Source: Vicia villosa
Lineage: Eukaryota; Streptophyta; Magnoliopsida; Fabales; Fabaceae
Reading direction: 5' to 3'
NCBI RefSeq assembly: GCF_029867415.1
Contig: NW_026705227.1
Coordinates: 124,001-188,000, forward strand
Length of the DNA stretch: 64,000 nucleotides
In this document: piece by piece, positions 23,197 to 34,100 of the stretch
How the letters are laid out: each line of letters opens with the position of its first letter
Position numbering within the stretch: the first letter of the stretch is position 1
Position numbers and translations under genes: made by a program
Notes under the pieces: generated by a model
What the model saw: only the letters and a program-made list of their open reading frames with translations
Database searches by the model: none
Told to the model about the DNA's origin: nothing

Positions 23197-23345
23197 GTGA
23201 ATATTTTTGTGAATATGTTGTGAGTATTTTGTGAATATTTTTGTGAATATGTTGTGAGTATTTTGTGAATATTTTTGTGAATATGTTGTGAGTATTTTGT
23301 GAATATTTTTGTGAATATTTTCGTGAACATTTTGTGAGTATCTTT
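23197..23345 (+). repeat. 34 bp tandem repeat in the Ogre LTR
   Basis: Three to four copies of a unit beginning gtgaatatttttgtgaatat, starting at 23197, 23231, 23265 and 23299, the last diverging. The same block is at about 39944-40092 in the 3' LTR. Confidence 0.9.
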
Positions 23346-23687
23346 AATAGCTTCAACAAATCATTTAGTTTTTATGTGATTTTTTAGTATAACCCCTTTG
23401 TAAATAAATTGCTAATTGACTTTTAATTAGACTTTAACTCCTTTTAATTGATGGTGTTTGTATTTTGTTTTTTATATATTCCCTTTAGATATTAGTTTAG
23501 ATCTCAAATAGGATTTAGTGTATAACATTAGATTAGAGACTAGGTTAGTTCCCTTCTCATTCTCTTTTTCTTTTCAACTTTTAAAATACTTAATAAAAAT
23601 CGATGAAGATCATACCGTTGCTTTATTTCATGGTAGGAAAGAAATGATTGAGGCGTAGGCCTCGATGTATGTTCTTTCCTACTTAAC

Positions 23688-23935
23688 GGAGAAGAAATGA
23701 TTGAGGTGTGAAGCCTCGGTGTATTTCTTAACCGTTATTTAGAGAAACGATTGTGGCGTAGGCCTCGATGTGCATTCTCTAAATATTCATAAAAAACTCT
23801 TTTTGTATCTCTTTTACTTAGCGGAGAAGAAATGATTGAGGTGTGAAGCCTCGATGTATTTCTTAACCGTTATTTAGAGAAACGATTGTGGCGTAGGCCT
23901 CGATGTGCGTTCTCTAAATATTCAAAAACAAACAA
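23688..23935 (+). repeat. 135 bp tandem duplication in the Ogre LTR
   Basis: Copies start at 23688 and 23823 with ggagaagaaatgattgaggt; each contains two 'gcctcgatgt'-type boxes, and a related partial unit precedes at about 23634. The 3' LTR counterpart starts at 40435. Confidence 0.9.
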
Positions 23936-24585
23936 AAAACTCTTTTTGGTATGATCTAAGTCACAAATTAAAATCCCCATAAAAAACACCAACCAAAAAC
24001 ACTTCAAAAAACCTAATAAATGTTCAGATTTAAAACAAAAGTGAGGAAGTGATGCGAGACCTTGTAGTGGGTTCTCGTCATCATGGAATTACCCTTAAAA
24101 GATACAAACCAATCTCTTTTTCTTCTTTTCTTAAGGGCAAGTTATCTCCGCTCCATTGCATCCTAGGCTGTCCCCTTATGCAAGAGCGTGAGCGTTAACG
24201 CCGCCCAACTAAAAAACACAAAAACAAACAGAAAATCGTGAGCCGAGCTACGGTAACTCTGATTCCTGAAAAGGATACGTAGGCAGCGGGGTAGGGCCCG
24301 TGCGAGTACAATTCTTTATTTTCCCTACATTTTGCATTCATTTCGCATTTAGACATAGACATAGTTATACACCCTTTAGATAGAAACAAACATAGGTGGA
24401 TACCATCGAGTACGATGGGCGCGAGGGGTGCTAATACCTTCCCCTTGCGTAACCGACTCCCGTACCTTGATTCTCTGGTCGCAAGACCCTGTTCCTTCCT
24501 TTGTTAGGTTTTCTGATATTCCTTTCCCTTATGGGATAAATATATTGGTGGCGACTCTGTTCATTTTTCGCGAGCGTGCGACAGC

Positions 24586-24603
24586 TGGCGACTCTGCTGG
24601 GGA
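24586..24603 (+). other. Ogre primer binding site (tRNA-Arg type)
   Basis: TGGCGACTCTGCTGGGGA begins two bases after the LTR. As I know plant tRNA-Arg(ACG), its 3' end ...CCCCAGCGGAGTCGCCA pairs with this apart from one position. Ogre elements are known to use tRNA-Arg. Confidence 0.75.
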
Positions 24604-25361
24604 CTCTGCTGGGGATGCCTGAGCAAGTCGATCCTAGCCTTTGTTTGTTTCTTTTATTGGGTGTCTCTTTGTTTGTTTATGTTTACATCTTGTATATATG
24701 CTTGCATATCATGTTTATTTCTTGCTTGCATATCATGTTTACTTTCCGCATGCATCTGGACTATATTATGGGTCTCCGTGGAGGCCACATATTTTCACTG
24801 TTTGCAGGTTGGGTGGGATTGTTTCTATGAGGTAAAAGGCCTAATACCCAGGCCAGAGTGACACATAGGATACCTAGGATAGAGTGGATAGTCATGACGC
24901 TGATGAGATGTCAGGTCTTGTCTAGTGCGATCATGAGACCCACGCCCAGTCGAGGTCCAAATGGGGTATCATTGTTGGCATGTAGATGCAACAACATTGG
25001 TGCCTCAGGAGGACTGATAACGCTGGTTGCCATTTTGACCTACCCTGACCTAGACTACACCCGTGAGTGGGGAGGGATATACATGACAGGTACCGTTGGT
25101 GACTATTTGGTTCTGTGGGTGACTATTTGGTTCTATTGATGATTATGGTTCTTCTGGTTCTCTGATCTATGCCGGACCTTTGATCCTATGATATCTTCTT
25201 GCTCAGAATTATTGCCTTGGTCCCTCTATGTCGTGGGGACCCAATCTGCATCATTTTCATCATAGCATGTTTACATTTCAAAAAAAAAAAAAAGAAGAAA
25301 AAAAAAAGAAAAAAAGAAAAGAAAGAAAAGAAAGAAAAGAAAAAAGTTAATTCTCATTTGC
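24604..25361 (+). other. Ogre 5' untranslated leader
   Basis: No gene is supportable. It ends in a purine-rich A/G tract (about 25280-25346) followed by a good 3' splice site. Short ORFs here show no family resemblance. Confidence 0.6.
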
Positions 25362-25406
25362 ATGTCATTTTTCAGGGTATCCAGAAAATATCAATCTCTG
25401 TCAAGA

Positions 25407-27263
25407 ATGGATAACAACGTGACCGTCGATCAAGGAGCTACAAGGCGCACACACACTTATACTTTCCATCGCGAGGGTATGGTTCAATTGGGACAATTGG
25501 GTGAATTGGTCACTGGTCATAATGAAACAGTGTTCAGTGGCAACTATGGCAACATATTATCTCTTCTGTACTCGCGTGTCGACGAATGGGCCTTATCTAC
25601 TCTTCTTCAGTTCTACGACCCAGATATCCGTTGTTTCACATTTTCAGATTATCAGCTAGCTCCCACTCTCGAAGAGTACTCTTGCCTCCTCAACATCAAG
25701 ATTCAACACAGAGTGCCTTTTGTTTGTGTCCCAGAGAAACCTAGGTTGGATTACATTGCCAACGCTCTTTATTTGAGCTTGGGAGATGTTCATGATAACT
25801 GGAAGAAGAATGGTGATACACATGGCTTCTACATGAGTTTCCTGGTTGAAAAAGCTCAAGAATTTGCTGACAAAGGAATATGGGAGGCTTTCAATGCTAT
25901 TTTGGCCGCTCTAATCTATGGAATTGTGATGTTTCCCAACATTCACAAGTTCGTTGATTTGGCTGCTATATGTCTTTTTATGGACAAGAATCCAATACCC
26001 ACCCTATTGGCTGACACATATTATTCTATTCACTCTCGGCATGGTAAAAGGGGGGCTATTCGAGGTTGCTTGCCGCTGTTATATAAATGGTTCAAATCTC
26101 ACTTGCCTGCTAGTGGTCCGTTTGTTACCTCTACTCAGAAATGGTCTCAGAGGATCATGGGACTTACTGCAAACGATATCGTATGGTACCAATTCCGAAC
26201 AGGCATATCTGAAGTCATTATTAGGTGCGGAAACTTTGGTAACGTCCCGCTCATTGGGACAAAAGGATGTATTAACTACAACCCAATTCTAGCTCTTCGT
26301 CAGTTGGGTTATACCATGAAGAGTGGGCCTTCGGATAGGGAGATTTACCAATCCGTGTACTTTGAAAAGGGAGCCGACCCTGTAGCGCTTGAGGAAATCA
26401 GGAAAGCCTGGAATAACATTCATATAGGTGAGAGATCCACTCTGGGAGCCAAGAATGCCATTGCTATGGAGCCCTATACCGATTGGGTTAAGGAGAGAGT
26501 CAAGACACTTCTGTTACCATTCCCGAGGGTCCCCCTCTTGTATGCACAACCTCCGAAGATATCGGAAACTATGGTATCAAGGGAACGTTTTGACCAGGTC
26601 CGCGTCGCCAATTTGAGACTGAAAGAGAAAGATAGGGATATGGATTTGAAGCGCTATTTCCTTAAACAGACAAAGAATGAACTGGCCCGTGAACTTAAAA
26701 CTCTCAAAGGAGAGTCTTCTCAAGCCAGGAAGAGGGTTAGAACTGAAAAGGACGGAAAAGCTGTTGTCGCTCCTACTGAAGATCCTCAAAAGGTTATAGA
26801 AAAGGCTATAAAGGAAGAAAAAGAGAAGCTCAGACGAGAGTATCAAGAAGACCTGAAAGCCCACAAGCTCCGACTGGAGAAAGAAACCAAGTATGAGTTG
26901 AGGACCATGAAGAAGAAACTGGAAGAAGAGACCACTCAGAGAATAGCAGTTGAGACCCAACTGAAAGGAAGTCACCTCCGCACCGCCCGACTAGCTGAAG
27001 AGAATGTTAAGCTCAGAGATCAAATGATGAGTGAAGCAAATGCACTTGAGAAGACCTATATCCCAGAATGCAAAGGGTGTGACGAACTTAGGGATTGCTG
27101 CAAGAATCTAGACACGCAGTTATTCCGAAAGGATGAAGTGATTCAAAGCCTTGTCAAAGGAAGAGATCGGGAGACGACTAAGAAGCTATTTGACGAAACA
27201 AAGAAGTGGAGTGACGCCCATTTCAGACAAGGAGGGCCTTTGTTCTACATTGAGATGAATTGA
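25407..27263 (+). CDS. Ogre ORF1 protein with plant mobile domain (618 aa)
   Basis: Ogre elements carry this extra ORF upstream of gag; its role is not established. Residues about 45-360 resemble the plant mobile domain (PMD) found in MAIL1-like proteins and some transposons (WALSTLLQFYDPDIRCFTFS, LAPTLEEYSCLLNI). Residues about 390-580 are highly charged and heptad-like, probably coiled coil (KKKLEEETTQRIAVETQLKG). I chose the ATG at 25407 (MDNNVTVDQ) since the upstream in-frame ATG at 25362 lies before a strong 3' splice site (AG at 25374-25375). It has a stop, no overlap with gag, and 380 bp to the gag ATG, containing another acceptor. No lesion is seen. Confidence 0.88.
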   Translation: MDNNVTVDQGATRRTHTYTFHREGMVQLGQLGELVTGHNETVFSGNYGNILSLLYSRVDEWALSTLLQFYDPDIRCFTFSDYQLAPTLEEYSCLLNIKIQHRVPFVCVPEKPRLDYIANALYLSLGDVHDNWKKNGDTHGFYMSFLVEKAQEFADKGIWEAFNAILAALIYGIVMFPNIHKFVDLAAICLFMDKNPIPTLLADTYYSIHSRHGKRGAIRGCLPLLYKWFKSHLPASGPFVTSTQKWSQRIMGLTANDIVWYQFRTGISEVIIRCGNFGNVPLIGTKGCINYNPILALRQLGYTMKSGPSDREIYQSVYFEKGADPVALEEIRKAWNNIHIGERSTLGAKNAIAMEPYTDWVKERVKTLLLPFPRVPLLYAQPPKISETMVSRERFDQVRVANLRLKEKDRDMDLKRYFLKQTKNELARELKTLKGESSQARKRVRTEKDGKAVVAPTEDPQKVIEKAIKEEKEKLRREYQEDLKAHKLRLEKETKYELRTMKKKLEEETTQRIAVETQLKGSHLRTARLAEENVKLRDQMMSEANALEKTYIPECKGCDELRDCCKNLDTQLFRKDEVIQSLVKGRDRETTKKLFDETKKWSDAHFRQGGPLFYIEMN

Positions 27264-27644
27264 TAATCGAATTTGTTTGTAGATCACCACCAGATTTGTT
27301 GGATGGGATCTCTATTGCTCTTTATATTGAAACATTGTTATTTGTGTTTGAACCTACCCGCCTTAGGGAGCTATTATGAATGAAATGAATTGCTTTCCGT
27401 TTTCACTTGATATCTCTCTCGTCACGTTGTTATTTGTTCTTGACTATCAATCTTACTTTGGATACCCTGAAAATGACACAACACATCATATGCACACATG
27501 CACACATACATTCACATTGTCACATTGCATTTTACAGGTTATTATACAAGACACTAATTGGGGTCCCTTTCAGAACAGATTTCTTTTCCGACGACGAAGC
27601 TGACTTTCTTACATCCTTACCGCACCAGGAGCAACGAGAGAATC
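27264..27644 (+). other. ORF1-gag spacer with candidate splice acceptor
   Basis: The spacer contains cattgcattttacag|g ending at 27537. The gag frame is open from there to the ATG at 27645. ORFs in other frames are not supported. Confidence 0.45.
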
Positions 27645-30600
27645 ATGGAACAATTTGAACAGAATCAAGCTGCCCTCCGTAGGGATATGGATGTTATGGG
27701 GGAAAGAATGACCCAACTTATGGAGACTCTCCATGTCGTTGTCCAAGGACAAGAAGAACTCAGAAAGAGCGTTGCTGGATTGATCAAGGATACTCCTACT
27801 AACTCTGCTGATGGGGGGGTAAAAACTAAGGAGATTCCTGTTGAGGGTATAGCAAAGGTAGTGGATGATCACCATGAGGTTATTGATCTTGAACATGATC
27901 TTACTGCTGAGTTGACCGAGACTGCCAAGATGTACCAAGCTCTCGAAGAACGCCTTAAGGCCGTTGAGGTTGCTAAAACTTCGAGTTTCGATACCGCTGC
28001 CCTGAGCTTGGTACCTGGAATTGTTATTCCACCGAAGTTCAAGGTGCCAGATTTTGATAAGTACAAGGGAGTTACTTGCCCAGAAACTCACATTCGTTCT
28101 TACTGTCGTAAGATGGCCGCTCACGCCGAGAACGAACCTCTGCTTATGCATTTCTTCCAGGACAGTCTCACAGGAGCTCCGTTGGAGTGGTATATGAAAC
28201 TTGAGAGGGCCAATGTCAGTACTTGGGGAGGACTTGTTGATGCCTTTTTGAAACAATACCACTACAATACTGCTATGGCTCCTAGCCGTGCCCAACTGCA
28301 AAATATGTCACAAAAGTCTGAAGAATCTTTCAAAGAATATGCCCAGAGGTGGCGTGAACTTGCTGCTCGAGTTCAACCTCCTCTTCTTGACCGAGAATTG
28401 ATTGATCTGTTTATGGGTACTCTGAAAGGGCCGTACCTTCAACACATGGTTAGTAATACTTCTCCGTCCTTCTCAGATGTGGTTATCATTGGTGAACGGG
28501 TTGAGAACTGTGTAAAAGCTGGTACCATTCAAGGTGTTACTAGTCCTAGCAACTCAAGTGGTAATGGTAAGAAGCCGTATTCTGGGTTTGTGAAGAAGAA
28601 AGAAGGTGAAACCAGTACTGCTTCAGTTGACCAAGGTAGAACTCCAGTATACTCTGCTGTTCCACCTCCTTACTACCCGATGCCATATACTGTTCCCAAT
28701 CCGTATGCCCCTCAGGCATACGCTGCTGCATTTCCACAACCATGGATGGCACCCCAACAGCCTTTCGTACCACAACCACAAGTTGTTGCTCCTCAGAATC
28801 GTCAACAGAATCCTAGGCCTCAAGGTCAAAGAGCTCCACAAAGGCAAAGGTACCCTGATAGGCGTATAGATCCAATTCCGATGCCATATGCACAGCTCCT
28901 TCCTCAATTACTTGCTGGTCAGTTGGTGCAACTCCGTGAAATGGGCCCTCCGCCTAGTCCTCTTCCTCCAGGATATGATGCTAATGCTCGCTGTGAATTC
29001 CACTCAGGCGCTCCAGGCCATACGATTGAAAAGTGTAAAGCATTAAAATACAAAGTCCAGGATCTTCTCGATGACAAGCTCATCTCGTTCACTCCTACTG
29101 GTCCTAATGTGCAGAATAATCCTATGCCTCCTCATGCTGGCGCGACCAATGCTATTGAGTCATGCGATGATCAGATCCTAGTAAGTGATGTTAATGAGGT
29201 AAGGATGCCGCTGGCAGTTGTCAGAGAATACCTTATGCAACAAAAGGTTTTGTGTGAACTACATGACTACTGTTTGCATTGTTCTTCTAACCCCGAGGAA
29301 TGCACTAGGTTGAGGGAAGAGATCCAGAAACTAATGGATGAAGGTGTTCTTAGAGTGGAAAGGGTCGTTCCTGTCGAGGATGTGGCTACTCTAGAGATAC
29401 CTTACTATCCTGCTGAGGTGTCGAAGAATCAGAGTACTCCTTTGGTCATTCGTGCTCCGAGTACTCCCTTGGTCATTCAGGCTCCGAGGACTCCTTTGGT
29501 TATTCAGGTTCCAAATGCTCCTTCGACTCCTCCAACCTCGTCTCTTGTTCCTTCTCCTGTGAATGATTCTAAGGCTGTCCCTTGGAGTTATAATGCCGTG
29601 TATATTCGAGGGAAGAAATATGATTGTCCTCCAGTGGGTAATTCGAGCATCACTAATATTACTGGCACTAGTGGCATTACCCGTAGTGGTCGGATCTTTG
29701 CTGCCCCTCCTCCACTTCCCAAAGAGACCAATAAAGAGGTTAGTACACAAGCAAAAGGAAAGCAAGTTGCTGTTGATCCTCCTGTGACACGTAATGCACA
29801 AGATGCCGAGCAACTCTTGAAAATCATTAAGAAAAGTGATTACAAAGTGATTGACCAACTTGATCAGACCCAAGCCAAGATCTCCATCTTGTCTCTCTTG
29901 GTGCATCCCGAAGCTCACCGTGATGCTCTGATGAAAGTTCTGGCTTCCGCTCACGTAACTCAAGACATTACCGTGCCTCAGTTTGAAGGGGTTGTGACCA
30001 ACATTGCTGCTGGTAATTGTTTGGGTTTTTCTGATGATGAGCTTCCGCCTGAGGGTAGAGCACACAACAAAGCGTTGCATATCTCCGTCAAGTGTCTGGA
30101 TGCTGTGTTGTCTCGAGTTCTGATTGATACCGGTTCTTCTCTTAATGTGATGCCCAAGACCACTTTGTTTAAGCTGAGTATGGATGGGATTATGATGAGA
30201 CCATGCACTATGAGTGTCAGAGCGTTTGATGGCTCTAGAAGGTCCGTAGAAGGGGAAATTGATCTGCCTGTTTTGATTGGCCCTCACATGTTCTATATTG
30301 CCTTCTATGTCATGGATATAAGTCCTTCATACACTTGCCTCTTGGGTCGTCCTTGGATCCATGCTGCTGGGGCTGTGACATCCACCCTCCATCAGTGTTT
30401 GAAATTTGTTGTGAATGACAAGATTGTTGTGATCACTGGGGAAGAGGATTTGATTGTCAATAATCTGGCATCATACCGTTATGTTGAAGTAGAAGGAGAG
30501 ATACAAGAGACACCTTTTCAGGCCTTAGAGATTGTGTCGGTTGATAAACTCCCTGTGGTTGAGAATAAGAGGGTACTCGGAGCACCACTCTCGTCTTTAA

Positions 30601-30929
30601 ATGATGCTAAGGCCTTCTTAGAAGCTGGTACTCCCCATAGTGCCTGGGGCAAGCTGATTGATGTTCATGAGAAGCGAGACAAGTATGGCCTTGGGTATCA
30701 ACCATCTTCTTCTACTCAGCTCAGCATAATTCCTGGAAAGAAGGTGATTCCCCCCATTTCTCAAGTGTTCGTCAGTGCAAGCACCAGTTCTGGAAGTCAG
30801 GTCCTCGCTGTGGATGATGATGATGATGAAGAAGATCTCTCCAGATTCATTTGCCATGCTGCGCCTGGACAGGAGCTCAACAATTGGACTATCTTGGACA
30901 TCCCCAGAGTCACTTTTATGGAGATGTAA
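27645..30929 (+). CDS. Ogre Gag-protease (1094 aa if unspliced)
   Basis: Gag packages element RNA and the aspartic protease matures the polyprotein. The retrotransposon Gag domain covers about residues 135-270 (LEWYMKLERANVSTWGGLV, AQRWRELAARVQPPLLDREL). A Pro/Gln-rich stretch follows, then a variant knuckle C-X2-H-X5-H-X4-C at about 450-464. The protease motif is LIDTGSSLNVMP with catalytic Asp near 828 and an ...CLLGRPWIH flap-side motif near 900. A GLGYQP stretch near residue 1018 resembles the G-patch known after some retroelement proteases. The TAA at 30927-30929 lies inside the intron, so an unspliced RNA yields Gag-Pro only and a spliced one continues into pol. The frame is open to the acceptor side before the ATG. 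Confidence 0.92.
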   Translation: MEQFEQNQAALRRDMDVMGERMTQLMETLHVVVQGQEELRKSVAGLIKDTPTNSADGGVKTKEIPVEGIAKVVDDHHEVIDLEHDLTAELTETAKMYQALEERLKAVEVAKTSSFDTAALSLVPGIVIPPKFKVPDFDKYKGVTCPETHIRSYCRKMAAHAENEPLLMHFFQDSLTGAPLEWYMKLERANVSTWGGLVDAFLKQYHYNTAMAPSRAQLQNMSQKSEESFKEYAQRWRELAARVQPPLLDRELIDLFMGTLKGPYLQHMVSNTSPSFSDVVIIGERVENCVKAGTIQGVTSPSNSSGNGKKPYSGFVKKKEGETSTASVDQGRTPVYSAVPPPYYPMPYTVPNPYAPQAYAAAFPQPWMAPQQPFVPQPQVVAPQNRQQNPRPQGQRAPQRQRYPDRRIDPIPMPYAQLLPQLLAGQLVQLREMGPPPSPLPPGYDANARCEFHSGAPGHTIEKCKALKYKVQDLLDDKLISFTPTGPNVQNNPMPPHAGATNAIESCDDQILVSDVNEVRMPLAVVREYLMQQKVLCELHDYCLHCSSNPEECTRLREEIQKLMDEGVLRVERVVPVEDVATLEIPYYPAEVSKNQSTPLVIRAPSTPLVIQAPRTPLVIQVPNAPSTPPTSSLVPSPVNDSKAVPWSYNAVYIRGKKYDCPPVGNSSITNITGTSGITRSGRIFAAPPPLPKETNKEVSTQAKGKQVAVDPPVTRNAQDAEQLLKIIKKSDYKVIDQLDQTQAKISILSLLVHPEAHRDALMKVLASAHVTQDITVPQFEGVVTNIAAGNCLGFSDDELPPEGRAHNKALHISVKCLDAVLSRVLIDTGSSLNVMPKTTLFKLSMDGIMMRPCTMSVRAFDGSRRSVEGEIDLPVLIGPHMFYIAFYVMDISPSYTCLLGRPWIHAAGAVTSTLHQCLKFVVNDKIVVITGEEDLIVNNLASYRYVEVEGEIQETPFQALEIVSVDKLPVVENKRVLGAPLSSLNDAKAFLEAGTPHSAWGKLIDVHEKRDKYGLGYQPSSSTQLSIIPGKKVIPPISQVFVSASTSSGSQVLAVDDDDDEEDLSRFICHAAPGQELNNWTILDIPRVTFMEM

Positions 30930-31168
30930 TTTTCTTGTTTCAATAAGTCATATGCTTCGCCCTAAGCATTTTGACTATTTGTACAAAGAAGGGCCCCCAT
31001 GTTGTTTCAATTTGTTTAATATTGAATAAAAATCATATCTTCGCATGCAATTACTGTTCCATTTCTTTCATTTTTTGTTTGTACTTTAAAAACTTTTTCA
31101 AAAATGGCAAAGCTTTTTCTTTTTCTTTTATGTGTTGCATTCTAAGGCATAAATCATCCATCGTGCAG
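30926..31168 (+). other. Ogre in-frame intron between protease and RT (243 bp)
   Basis: Donor GAGAT|GTAATT (GT at 30926-30927), acceptor CATCGTGCAG|ATCC (AG at 31167-31168). Joining 30925 to 31169 gives ...FMEISGSNS... in the pol frame with no stop. An unspliced transcript meets TAA at once. Published Ogre elements have a partly spliced intron at this place, thought to set the Gag to Pol ratio. Confidence 0.85.
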
Positions 31169-34100
31169 ATCCGGCTCGAATTCCATCAAAAACGATAATG
31201 TTACAGTTCCGCGTCTTAATATCCTTGAGAATCCAATTGACCAAGCTGATGAGGATAGTGGGGAAGATTGTGAAGTCCCTGAGGAATTGGCAAGACTTTT
31301 GAGACAAGAGGAGAAATCTATTCAGCCACATCAGGAAGCCATAGAAATCATCAACCTCGGTTCAGAAGAAATAAAGAGAGAAGTCAAGATAGGTGCCGCT
31401 TTGGAAAGTGATGTAAAGAGAAGGTTGATTGAGTTGCTTCGAGAGTATGTTGATATCTTCGCCTGGTCATATGAAGACATGCCCGGTTTAGACACGGATA
31501 TAGTTATGCACAGGCTACCTCTCAAACCAGAATGTCCGCCTGTAAAGCAAAAACCACGAAGAACTCGACCTGATATGGCTTTGAAAATCAAGGAAGAAGT
31601 TGAAAAACAGTTGAAGGCTGGTTTCTTATCTGTGTGCGAGTATCCTCCTTGGATTGCAAACATAGTACCCGTTCCTAAGAAGGACGGAAAGGTACGCATG
31701 TGTGTTGACTACCGAGATTTGAATAGGGCAAGTCCGAAGGATGATTTCCCTCTGCCTCATATTGATGTGCTAGTCGACAACACTGCTCAGTATTCGGTGT
31801 TCTCCTTCATGGATGGTTTTTCTGGCTATAATCAAATAAAAATGGCTCCTGAAGATATGACCAAGACTACTTTTACCACTCCGTGGGGTACGTATTGTTA
31901 TAAGGTGATGCCTTTTGGTCTTAAGAATGCTGGTGCAACATATCAACGAGCTATGGTGACCCTTTTCCATGATATGATCCATAAGGAGATTGAGGTGTAC
32001 GTCGATGATATGATTGCAAAATCCCAAACTGAGGAGGAACATTTGGTATACCTGGAGAAATTGTTTGCTCGTTTGCGAAAATTCAAGTTGAGGCTTAATC
32101 CAAATAAGTGCACTTTTGGAGTGCGATCTGGAAAGTTACTTGGATTCATTGTGAGTCAACGAGGGATTGAGGTCGACCCTGACAAAGTAAGAGCAATACA
32201 GAATATGCCAGCACCAAAGAATGAAAAAGAGGTCCGAGGGTTCCTTGGGAGATTGAATTACATAGCCAGGTTCATTTCTCATCTCACTGACACCTGTGAA
32301 CCCATCTTCAAACTGCTGCGTAAAAATCAAGATATCCGTTGGGATGATCATTGTCAGAAAGCCTTCGAAAGGATCAAGCAGTATCTCCAAGAGCCACCAA
32401 TTCTCATGCCTCCGGTTCCGGGGAGGCCGCTACTTATGTACTTAACTGTGCTTGAAGGATCTATGGGGTGTGTGCTGGGCCAACATGACGAGTCTGGTCG
32501 AAAAGAGTGCGCCATTTATTACCTGAGCAAAAAGTTTACCGATTGTGAATCCCGCTACTCACTACTCGAGAAAACTTGCTGTGCTTTGGTATGGGCTGCT
32601 CGCCGACTGAGGCAGTATATGTTGACTCACACCACTCTATTGATCTCCAAAATGGACCCGATAAAGTACATCTTTGAAAAACCGGCCCTTACAGGAAGAC
32701 TAGCCCGGTGGCAAATGCTTTTATCAGAATATGATATCCAGTATGTCACACAGAAGGCCATCAAGGGAAGTGTCCTTGCAGATCATTTTGCTCATCAGCC
32801 ATTAGAAGAGTATCAGTCAATGAAGTTTGACTTTCCTGATGAAGACATCATGAAACTGGATGATAATGAAGGACCCGAACCAGGAGAGCGATGGACTCTC
32901 ACGTTCGACGGTGCATCAAATGCTATGGGCCATGGTATTGGGGCAGTTTTGACTTCTCCTCGTCAAACTCACATCCCTTTCACAGCTAGAATATGCTTTG
33001 ATTGCACAAACAATGTCGCAGAGTACGAAGCTTGCATAATGGGCCTCGAAGCAGCCATTGATATGAGAATCAAGATCCTTGAGGTTTATGGGGATTCTGC
33101 CCTAGTTATACATCAAGTAAGAGGTGATTGGGAAACACGACACCCCAATTTAGTTCCTTATAGGGACTATATCTTGGAGTTGTTGCCCGCTTTCGAGGAA
33201 ATCACTTTCAATCACATCCCCCGAGAGGAAAATCAATTGGCAGATGCTTTGGCTACTTTGGCGGCTATGTTCAGAGTTAGCTCCCCTAAGGAAGTGCCAG
33301 ACATAACGATCCTCCGTTACAAAGAGCCTGCCCATGCATTCCCTGCTCATTGTCTCACTACTGAAGATGTGTATGATGAAAAGCCATGGTATTACGACAT
33401 CAAGAGGTATGTTGAGAAGCAAGAGTATCCCGAAGATGCTACGATTGGTGATAAGCGAACGCTTCGAAGGTTAGCATCCAAATTCTTCTTGTCAGGAGAC
33501 GTCCTGTACAAAAGAAACTATGATTCAGTTTTGCTCAGATGCGTGGATAGACACGAAGCAGAATTGATCATGCGGGAAATTCATGAAGGATCTTTTGGAA
33601 CTCATTCCAGTGGGCATTCTATGGCCAAAAAGATCTTGCGAGCGGGATATTACTGGATGACAATTGAAAGTGATTGTTATGTGTACGTGAAGAAATGTCA
33701 CAAATGTCAAGTGTATGCTGACAGAATTCATGTTCCTCCGACTCCTCTGAATGTCCTGACATCGCCTTGGCCCTTTGCTATGTGGGGCATAGACATGATC
33801 GGACGGATAGAGCCACAAGCTTCAAATGGACACAGATTTATTCTTGTTGCTATCGACTACTTCACCAAATGGGTTGAAGCTGCTTCTTACAAGAACGTAA
33901 CCAAGCAAGTCGTTACTCGCTTCATCAAGAAGGAGATCATATGCCGATATGGGGTTCCAAACAAGATCATCACCGATAACGGGTCCAATCTTAATAACAA
34001 GATGATGGCAGAGTTGTGTGAAGAGTTCAAGATTGAACATCACAATTCATCACCCTATCGGCCAAAGATGAACGGCGCAGTCGAAGCTGCTAACAAGAAT

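Larger units (their letters stand above)
20079..24583 (+). repeat. Ogre 5' LTR (4505 bp)
   Basis: Starts TGTCATACCCCAAATTTG and ends GCGAGCGTGCGACA. Compared with the 3' LTR by eye I find five substitutions (20120, 20230, 20927, 21569, 21857) and no length change. It carries a TATA box, pyrimidine-rich start region, a candidate splice donor and two tandem-repeat blocks. ORFs inside it are not conserved proteins and I leave them out. Confidence 0.95.

Noticed and set aside
20702..23359. Many ORFs of 60-120 aa in the Ogre LTR, repeated in the 3' LTR
   Set aside because: They occur on both strands in overlapping frames and show no recognised domain; they are conserved only because the LTRs are nearly identical.
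25199..25414. Lysine-rich ORF
   Set aside because: Product of the purine tract in the Ogre leader.
27609..28301. 230 aa ORF on the minus strand opposite gag
   Set aside because: Antisense shadow of the gag frame.
29391..30287. 298 aa minus-strand ORF
   Set aside because: Antisense shadow of Gag-protease.
31287..31289. Start of Ogre pol at a TTG codon
   Set aside because: The frame is open back to the splice acceptor at 31169 and is reached by splicing; no separate start is needed.
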